Assembly: GCA_048262715.1 (NCBI GenBank) | Contig: JBLXEV010000002.1 | Span: 248,001-312,000 of the forward strand | Length of the DNA: 64,000 nucleotides | Direction: 5' to 3' | DNA from: Albirhodobacter sp048262715 | Lineage (GTDB): Bacteria; Pseudomonadota; Alphaproteobacteria; Rhodobacterales; Rhodobacteraceae | Shown here: one piece after another, positions 58,928 through 64,000 of the stretch | Position numbering within the stretch: position 1 is the first letter of the stretch | Layout of the letters: every line of letters begins with the position of its first letter | Notes under the pieces: model-generated | Databases searched by the model: none | The model's input: the letters and a program-made list of their open reading frames with translations, nothing else | What the model was told of the DNA's origin: nothing | Position numbers and translations under genes: made by a program

Positions 58928-60082
58928 ATGAAAGTCACACGCGTTCTGATTGTTGATGATTCACCGTCACTGCGTCGCTTGATCCGCGCGCATTTGATGG
59001 CCGATCCCCGTGTCGAAGTGATTGGGGAGGCCTGCGATCCATATGAGGCGCGCGAGATGATCAAGGCGCTTCAGCCGGATGTGATCACCTTGGATGTCGA
59101 AATGCCGAAGATGGACGGGTTGGAGTTTTTGGAAAAGCTGATGCGGCTGCGACCAATGCCGGTGGTGATGCTCTCGACCTTGACACAGGCGGGATCGCGC
59201 ACGGCGATTGAGGCGCTGTCGCTCGGTGCCGTCGAGTGTTTCGCCAAACCCGACGGGCGCGATGGCTCCGGCGGTTTCGAACGCTTGGCCGATGTGTTGA
59301 TCGCGGCGGCACAGGCGCGGCCGAAAGGATCATCGCTTCGAGCGCGGCTCCTCAAAACCGCGCAAATCGAGAGGGTGAATTCCGAAAATCGGCCCATTGA
59401 AACCGGGCAGTCCTCCGATGTGTCTCCCGAGAGAGGCGCCTTGGCGCAGGAGGCCGCGCAGGGCAATGCGGGCTATCGTTGGAACGGCACCTATGTGTTT
59501 ATCGGCTCGTCGACAGGCGGGGTCGATGCTTTGGAAACCATCCTCGTGGAATATCCCGCCGATTGCCCACCGACACTGATCACCCAGCATATGCCCGAGA
59601 GTTTTCTCAGCAGTTTCGCGCGGCGGTTGGATAACCGGATCGCGCCAAGGCTTGAGCTTGCGCGCGATGGGGTGCCATTGAAACAGGGGCAGATCTATCT
59701 CGCGCCGGGCGGGGCATTCCACCTTGGAATTTCGGGCGACTCTGCACCCGTTTGCCGGTTGCTCAAGGGCGAGCCTCGCAGCGGACATCGGCCTTCAGTC
59801 GATGTTTTGTTCCAAAGCGCCCGGATTTTGGGGCCGCGTGCGCTTGGGGTTATTCTGACTGGTATGGGGCGCGATGGGGCGCAAGAAATGCTTGGATTGC
59901 GCCATGCGGGCGGGCGCTGCTTCGCCCAAGACGAGGAAAGCTCAGTCGTCTTCGGGATGCCACGCGCCGCGCTGGAATATGGCGGGGCTGAACGTGCAAT
60001 ACCGCTTGACCGGATCGCCAGAGAGATCCTGACAATCTGCGGGGCCGAGACCGCACCCGCAGCAAGGAAAGCCAAAGTATGA
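58928..60082 (+). CDS. cheB: Chemotaxis protein-glutamate methylesterase/deamidase CheB
   Basis: A 384-residue response regulator with methylesterase output. The receiver domain (1-120) has acidic residues D10 and D11 and the phospho-acceptor D56 (ITLDVEMPKMDG). After a variable linker (about 130-185), the CheB catalytic domain has the serine in IGSSTGGVDALE, the histidine in ITQHMPESF and the aspartate in GMGRDGAQEM. It removes methyl groups from receptors as part of adaptation. ATG 58928 is preceded by AGGG; GTG 58898 is an alternative. It overlaps cheD by 4 bases. Confidence 0.93.
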   Translation: MKVTRVLIVDDSPSLRRLIRAHLMADPRVEVIGEACDPYEAREMIKALQPDVITLDVEMPKMDGLEFLEKLMRLRPMPVVMLSTLTQAGSRTAIEALSLGAVECFAKPDGRDGSGGFERLADVLIAAAQARPKGSSLRARLLKTAQIERVNSENRPIETGQSSDVSPERGALAQEAAQGNAGYRWNGTYVFIGSSTGGVDALETILVEYPADCPPTLITQHMPESFLSSFARRLDNRIAPRLELARDGVPLKQGQIYLAPGGAFHLGISGDSAPVCRLLKGEPRSGHRPSVDVLFQSARILGPRALGVILTGMGRDGAQEMLGLRHAGGRCFAQDEESSVVFGMPRAALEYGGAERAIPLDRIAREILTICGAETAPAARKAKV

Positions 60083-60606
60083 GCCAGATGACACAGCAAT
60101 CGGGCGCGCGCCGTCACATCACTCAGGGCGAATACGGGATCGGGATCGGGGATAACGGCTCGATCACGACGATTTTGGGATCCTGCATTGCGGCCTGTCT
60201 CTATGATCCCGAAGGCAGGTTCGGGGGGATGAACCATTTCCTCGTCCCCGAAGCAGGGGGGAGTTTTACCCATGCCGCCAGCTTTGGTGTCAATGCGATG
60301 GAACTGTTGATCAACGATCTTATCAAACAAGGCGCCGCGCGGCACCGGCTGAAGGCGAAGGTCTTCGGCGGGGCGCGGATGATTGCGGGCCTATCCGATG
60401 TCGGTGCGCGCAATGGCGCGTTTATGATGGATTTCCTGCGCCGCGAAGCCATCGAATGTACAGGCCATAGCCTCGGCGGCGAGCAGGCACGGCGCGTCGA
60501 GTTCTGGCCCGAGTCCGGCCGCGCACGGCAGAAGTTTCTGGGCGAAGGTGTGGTGCGCGATGTGGTTCCGGTCACGCCAATTGTGAGTGAGGTCGAGTTG
60601 TTCTGA
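60079..60606 (+). CDS. cheD: Chemoreceptor glutamine deamidase CheD
   Basis: A 175-residue CheD protein that deamidates receptor glutamines. The catalytic cysteine is in ILGSCIAACLYDP (about residue 36), the histidine in GGMNHFLVP and the threonine in SFTHAASFGVNAMELLINDL. KVFGGARMI and ARNGAFMMDFLRREAI are conserved. Overlap with cheB (ATGA) shows that the two adaptation enzymes are made together. Confidence 0.93.
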   Translation: MSQMTQQSGARRHITQGEYGIGIGDNGSITTILGSCIAACLYDPEGRFGGMNHFLVPEAGGSFTHAASFGVNAMELLINDLIKQGAARHRLKAKVFGGARMIAGLSDVGARNGAFMMDFLRREAIECTGHSLGGEQARRVEFWPESGRARQKFLGEGVVRDVVPVTPIVSEVELF

Positions 60607-60733
60607 CGATGCGAGGCCGCTCGATCGCCCTTCCTACGCGCTGACGGGCGGCGGCACCGCACGCAATTTGACCACGCAGCATCACGCCGATAAAAGTGTG
60701 GCAGACGACGAGCGGCAAGGCGAGGGGCTGTGA

Positions 60734-61141
60734 ATGGGGGATTTAGCGAGCGGAACGTGCTTGTGTGGCAAAGTGATATTCCGCATTTCGGGAGCGTTCG
60801 AGGGCTTCTTCCTGTGCCACTGCTCCCGTTGCCGCAAGGATAGCGGTTCGGCGCATTCTGCAAACCTGTTTTCGTCCAAAGCAAAGATCACTTGGGTGTC
60901 GGGCGCAGAGAAGATCAAGACATTCCAGCTATCAGGATCGCGGCATGTGAGGAGCTTTTGCACGGATTGCGGCTCCGCTCTCCCTATCTATCAGGCCGAG
61001 GTCGGCATGCTGGTCGTGCCCGCAGGCGCACTCGATAGCCCGATTGATTTTACGCCCGACGCGCATATCTGCTTTTCGAGTCGCGCGAATTGGGACAACG
61101 ACCTTGCCTCCCTCAAGACAATCAGCGGGCTTCCTGATTGA
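60734..61141 (+). CDS. GFA/CENP-V family zinc protein
   Basis: A 135-residue protein of the glutathione-dependent formaldehyde-activating enzyme (GFA, CENP-V) family. The zinc ligands are seen in GTCLCGKVIF, FLCHCSRCRKDSGSAHSANLF and FCTDCGSALP. Most members have no proven activity, and formaldehyde metabolism is not supported by the neighbours. It lies 127 bp after cheD in the same direction and converges with the other chemotaxis arm. It is probably unrelated to chemotaxis and inserted between the two halves. Confidence 0.87.
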   Translation: MGDLASGTCLCGKVIFRISGAFEGFFLCHCSRCRKDSGSAHSANLFSSKAKITWVSGAEKIKTFQLSGSRHVRSFCTDCGSALPIYQAEVGMLVVPAGALDSPIDFTPDAHICFSSRANWDNDLASLKTISGLPD

Positions 61142-61329
61142 CGGGCGGTGCGGTCGTGTCTCTCCGAGACCACCAGCCTGACAAGATGGAAGCGACCGAC
61201 AAGTTCGGCCTGTGTGAAGGTCTCACTCCTAACCGCGCCCAAGGGCATGTCTGGGGCGACAGGCTTGACGCTTGGGCAGAAAACACCTGACGTGACGCAG
61301 GGAGGGCTCGCATCGCCAGATAGGCAAAC

Positions 61330-61345
61330 GGCCCCCGAGGGGGCC
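61330..61345 (-). terminator. Terminator-like hairpin after the leftward che operon
   Basis: GGCCCC (61330-61335) pairs with GGGGCC (61340-61345) around a CGAG loop, 22 bp beyond the stop of the last gene. On the minus strand GTTTG follows, so the T-tract is short. Confidence 0.45.
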
Positions 61346-61367
61346 GCGGCGCGGGCGGTCGCGTGGA

Positions 61368-61751
61368 TTAGAACCACTGAATATCGCCATCTTCCTTGAT
61401 TTTCTGCACGGCGGGCGCGTCGGGATCGAGGTTTTGGATCAGCTCGTGCAGACGCAATCGCGACAAGATCGGAACCGAATGCACATTCACATCGCGCGGC
61501 ATCTCCGAAGACACGGCCGCCATCAACCGGCCCAAATCCTCAAGCGCTTGGGTGATCCGGTCGATCCCTTGCAGGCCGCGGATCGCCTCGGGATCGGTGT
61601 GATCCGCAAAATGGCACAGCGAGAGCGCGCTTTGCACATTTGCCGAAAGACCGGCAAGCGTATCAAGCTCGTCGCCGATCCGCGCGGCCAAGGCATCCAG
61701 CGGGAGGTCACGGCGCTCGGTAGGGGGCCGATCTGGCAAAAGCACCGTCAT
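61368..61751 (-). CDS. Unknown protein of the che operon, 127 aa
   Basis: No family firmly recognised. The protein looks helical: LPLDALAARIGDELDTLAGLSANVQSALSLCHF, then GLQGIDRITQALEDLGRLMAAVSSEMPRD, and an acidic end QKIKEDGDIQWF. It is translationally coupled to cheY (ATGA overlap), last in cheA-cheW-cheR-cheY. Small helical proteins in this position in other alphaproteobacteria include CheT and CheS, and CheT has been described as a distant relative of CheZ. A CheY-, CheA- or CheR-binding adaptor is a reasonable inference; no catalytic motif of CheZ is seen. Confidence 0.75.
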   Translation of the reverse strand: MTVLLPDRPPTERRDLPLDALAARIGDELDTLAGLSANVQSALSLCHFADHTDPEAIRGLQGIDRITQALEDLGRLMAAVSSEMPRDVNVHSVPILSRLRLHELIQNLDPDAPAVQKIKEDGDIQWF

Positions 61752-62134
61752 AGCCGACCGACCACCGCCTCAATACAGGTCCGAAGATCCTGAGGCGCAA
61801 AAGGCTTTTTGATGAAGTTGTTCATGCCGAGCTTGCGCCCCGCATCAATGATTTCCTTATCGGCGCGACCGGTGATCAAAATGAATCCGACGCCTTTGGT
61901 TTTGGGTCCGCCGCGCAGCGCGTGCAACAGGTGCAAACCATCCATACCAGGCATGTTGTAATCCGAAATCACAAGATGTACGGGGCTTTTCTCGATCGCT
62001 GCCAAGGCGCCTTGCCCATCTGAGGCATAGCCGACCTGACGCACTCCCATCGCATCAAGCGCCTGAATGATCAGCCCCCTGCTTGTCGACATATCATCGA
62101 CAACCATGACGCGCAGTTGGTCTCTTAATGCCAT
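61748..62134 (-). CDS. cheY: Chemotaxis response regulator CheY
   Basis: A 128-residue single-domain receiver. D13 and D14 form the acidic pocket, D58 (LVISDYNMPGMDG) is the phospho-acceptor, the threonine is in FILITGRADKE, and the lysine in NNFIKKPF. The KP pair and stand-alone length identify a CheY. It should be phosphorylated by the CheA encoded upstream and bind the flagellar switch. The start overlaps the end of cheR by 10 bases. Confidence 0.93.
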   Translation of the reverse strand: MALRDQLRVMVVDDMSTSRGLIIQALDAMGVRQVGYASDGQGALAAIEKSPVHLVISDYNMPGMDGLHLLHALRGGPKTKGVGFILITGRADKEIIDAGRKLGMNNFIKKPFAPQDLRTCIEAVVGRL

Positions 62135-63003
62135 GCGCTTTCTCCTTTTGTGGCGGCCTCATCAGGCAGGCGGTAGGTGGTAATCCCCGCAGTGGTCAAA
62201 CGGCGGCCCCGCTCCAGCGGGATTCGTTCGGAATGGCCAACATGGATCCATCCACGGGGCGCGAGCGCCGCCTCAAACCGCTGCCAGAGCATTTCCTCTG
62301 CCTGTGGATCGAAGTAAATCACCACATTTCGGCAAAAAATCACATCGAAACGGCCCTTCATTGGCCAAGGGTGATGCAGGTTCAATTCGCGGAAGGTGAC
62401 GAGGTTGCGCAGGCGCTCAATGATTTGGAAATCGCCCTCCTTGGCAGAAAAATAGGCCTTTCGCAGCGCTTCGGGCACCGCCTCTACGGTGGCCGCATCG
62501 TAAATCCCTGCCGCTCCGCGCGTGACCATCACCGGATCAATATCGGTCGCAAGGATCCGAATATCGAGCTTGTCGAGATCGGGGGCGGCCTCGGCGAGTG
62601 TCATCGCGATCGAATAGGCCTCTTGGCCGTTGGACGATCCCGCTGACCAGATCCGCACCCGGCCGCCGGCGCGCGCCCGCGCCAACAGCTCCGGCAAAGC
62701 TTCGTTTCGCAATGTCTCGAAATGGTGGTTCTCGCGGAAGAAATGCGTCACATTCGTCGTCAAAGCGGAGATCATCTGACGGCGCTCATCTGCGCCCGCC
62801 TCCGATTGCACGAGGTCGATATAGGGCTGATACTGCGACAATCCGAGGGCCCGCAACCGTTTGGCCAAGCGGGATTGAACCATCGACCCTTTGCCCGCAG
62901 CGATCACGATCCCTGACTCGTGGTGAAGGATCTGCGCGATCACCTTCAGCTCGGCCTCGGTCGGCGGCTGCGCCGAAGACATATAGGAGGATTGCTGCGT
63001 CAT
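62125..63003 (-). CDS. cheR: Chemotaxis protein methyltransferase CheR
   Basis: A 292-residue S-adenosylmethionine-dependent methyltransferase that methylates receptor glutamates. The N-terminal helical domain ends in SALTTNVTHFFREN, which contains catalytic-site residues. The SAM-binding domain has IWSAGSSNGQEAYSIAM, ILATDIDP and DVIFCRNVVIYFD. The C-terminus lacks a TPR extension. A receptor gene in the same cluster ends in a CheR-tether-like pentapeptide. The ATG overlaps the cheW stop by 4 bases. Confidence 0.93.
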   Translation of the reverse strand: MTQQSSYMSSAQPPTEAELKVIAQILHHESGIVIAAGKGSMVQSRLAKRLRALGLSQYQPYIDLVQSEAGADERRQMISALTTNVTHFFRENHHFETLRNEALPELLARARAGGRVRIWSAGSSNGQEAYSIAMTLAEAAPDLDKLDIRILATDIDPVMVTRGAAGIYDAATVEAVPEALRKAYFSAKEGDFQIIERLRNLVTFRELNLHHPWPMKGRFDVIFCRNVVIYFDPQAEEMLWQRFEAALAPRGWIHVGHSERIPLERGRRLTTAGITTYRLPDEAATKGESAWH

Positions 63004-63461
63004 GCTGCCTCTGCCTTATTTTCAGGGAGCACGGCCGTGAGATCCAGCACACGGATCATCCGGCCATCCACGATGGTCAGAGCGCGGATGAAACTATGCG
63101 CGGTATCTGCGGCCAGTTCGGGCGGCGTTTGCAACTCTGCTTGGGGCAGGGCGAGGATATCGGATACCGCATCGACCAGCAGGCCCGCCGTCTGGCTCCC
63201 GACCTGGACAACGATAATCACATTGCGTGCATCACCCTCAACCGGCGCCATTCCGAGCCGTGTCGAAAGATCCACCACCGGCAGCACCGTGCCGCGCAGG
63301 TTGATCACGCCGCGCACATAGGCGGGCGCATGGGGAAGAGGGGTGGCGCGGGTCCAGCCGCGGATCTCGCGCACGGACATGATATCCACGCTATATTCCT
63401 GTTCGGCGAGGCGGAAGGAGAGCAGCTCGATTTCGGCATTCGATTGAGTTTGGTTTTCCAT
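63000..63461 (-). CDS. cheW: Chemotaxis adaptor CheW
   Basis: A 153-residue CheW-domain protein linking receptors to CheA. Signatures are LLSFRLAEQEYSVDIMSVREIRG, YVRGVINLRGTVLPVVDLSTRLGM and GLLVDAVSDIL. The length and absence of other domains mark a stand-alone adaptor. It follows cheA by 5 bp and overlaps cheR by 4 bases. Confidence 0.93.
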   Translation of the reverse strand: MENQTQSNAEIELLSFRLAEQEYSVDIMSVREIRGWTRATPLPHAPAYVRGVINLRGTVLPVVDLSTRLGMAPVEGDARNVIIVVQVGSQTAGLLVDAVSDILALPQAELQTPPELAADTAHSFIRALTIVDGRMIRVLDLTAVLPENKAEAA

Positions 63462-63466
63462 GGCGA

Positions 63467-64000
63467 TTATCCTGCGAGGGGAAGGGAGGCGTTACGGGTG
63501 CGACCCGTCGCGTTTGTGACAAGATCGGCGGGATCGAGGATCAAAGCGATTTGCCCATCCCCGAGAATCGTGGCTGCGGCGACGCCTGGAATATTGCCAT
63601 AGCTTTGCTGGAGGCCTTTGATCACCACTTGGCGCTGTTCCATGATCAAATCGACGACCAATGCGCTGCGCGATCCATCCTCCTGCGTTGTCAGCAAGAC
63701 AACGCCGCCGTCATAGCTATCCTGAATCGTGCGGTAGCCCAGTTCGGCGCCCAGATCATAGAGCGGCACAAACTCGCCGCGCACATGGATCACATTGGTA
63801 TGCGGCCCGAGAGAGCGGATATCCTCGGTCGCCAGCGTCGCGGTCTCAAGGATCGAATTGAGCGGCACGACCAAGGTTTCTCCGGCCACACTCACGACCA
63901 TTCCATCGAGCACCGCGAGGGTCAGCGGCAAGGAGATCGAGAATTTCGTCCCCTTGCCCTTCTCGGAGGAAATCGTGATCCGGCCGCCGAGACCCTGAAT
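63467..64000 (-). CDS. cheA: Chemotaxis histidine kinase CheA, C-terminal part
   Basis: Partial gene running out of the window at its 5' side. The first visible residues, GGRITISSEKGKGTKFSISLPLTLA, are the end of the ATPase (P4) domain. The remaining part is the CheW-like P5 domain, with VPLNSILETATL, NVIHVRGEFVPLYDLGAELGY, SALVVDLIMEQRQVVIKGL and ATILGDGQIALILDPADLV. P5 binds CheW and receptors. It is the first visible gene of the leftward operon. Confidence 0.93.
   Translation of the reverse strand: MQGLGGRITISSEKGKGTKFSISLPLTLAVLDGMVVSVAGETLVVPLNSILETATLATEDIRSLGPHTNVIHVRGEFVPLYDLGAELGYRTIQDSYDGGVVLLTTQEDGSRSALVVDLIMEQRQVVIKGLQQSYGNIPGVAAATILGDGQIALILDPADLVTNATGRTRNASLPLAG

Noticed and set aside
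60734..61141. Role in formaldehyde detoxification from the family name
   Set aside because: No glutathione-dependent formaldehyde dehydrogenase or related gene is nearby, and most GFA-family proteins have no proven link to formaldehyde.

Overview
The window looks like the chromosome of an alphaproteobacterium of the Rhodobacteraceae (Rhodobacterales). Pointers are the GC-rich codon use, many ATGA/GTGA overlapping gene junctions, hemolysin-type (RTX) proteins ending in Hint domains, TTAA-N7-TTAA CtrA-type boxes, a che cluster with cheD and cheB, a MocR regulator next to a DUF1127 gene, and a palindromic intergenic element built on CCCCGGGATATTT. The assignment rests on gene content and style only; no 16S rRNA gene is present.

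Layout. 1-730: tail of a zinc metallopeptidase gene and a tRNA-Leu(CAA). 731-2212: a long stretch with no credible gene. 2213-13051: four consecutive same-strand genes that all carry a Hint (hedgehog/intein-like) domain; three are RTX proteins with Hint at the C-terminus and one is a short Hint-only protein. 13114-16581: an unknown acidic protein, adenine deaminase and ZinT. 16775-18435: a zevAB-type zinc uptake pair divergent from zinT, with two Zur-like palindromes between them. 18504-24621: sugar-acid catabolism (uxuA, an FCD-type GntR regulator, a TRAP transporter, an idonate/gulonate-type dehydrogenase). 25004-28818: a three-gene glucosylglycerate operon. 28959-32305: a LysR regulator divergent from glutaryl-CoA dehydrogenase and a CoA transferase. 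32372-40345: a surface-glycan locus with neuA, neuB and neuC homologues, two adjacent Kdo-transferase (GT30) paralogues and three further glycosyltransferases. 40592-46065: a serralysin-type RTX protease with a frameshift and a large RTX protein with a propeller-like N-terminus. 46158-48379: a small unknown gene, DUF1127 and MocR. 48519-51360: polyamine-type ABC transporter without a binding protein. 51603-55503: cysS, cimA and a squalene/phytoene-synthase-like gene in a tightly overlapping run. 55696-64000: chemotaxis genes, with mcp-cheB-cheD converging on cheA-cheW-cheR-cheY-(unknown) and a GFA-family gene between the two arms.

How the parts work together. The zinc genes appear to be one Zur-type regulon. 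The GntR/TRAP/dehydrogenase/UxuA set would import a hexonate and bring it towards 2-keto-3-deoxygluconate. The glucosylglycerate genes both make and phosphorolyse a compatible solute. neuC, neuB and neuA together could form and activate a sialic-acid-like nonulosonate, beside two GT30 enzymes that normally transfer a related CMP-activated sugar. The most unusual region is the Hint cluster. Each large member has the same join between its RTX region and the Hint cysteine and the same charged tail after the Hint domain, which suggests one shared maturation or release mechanism. Two of the genes have perfect CtrA-type boxes upstream.
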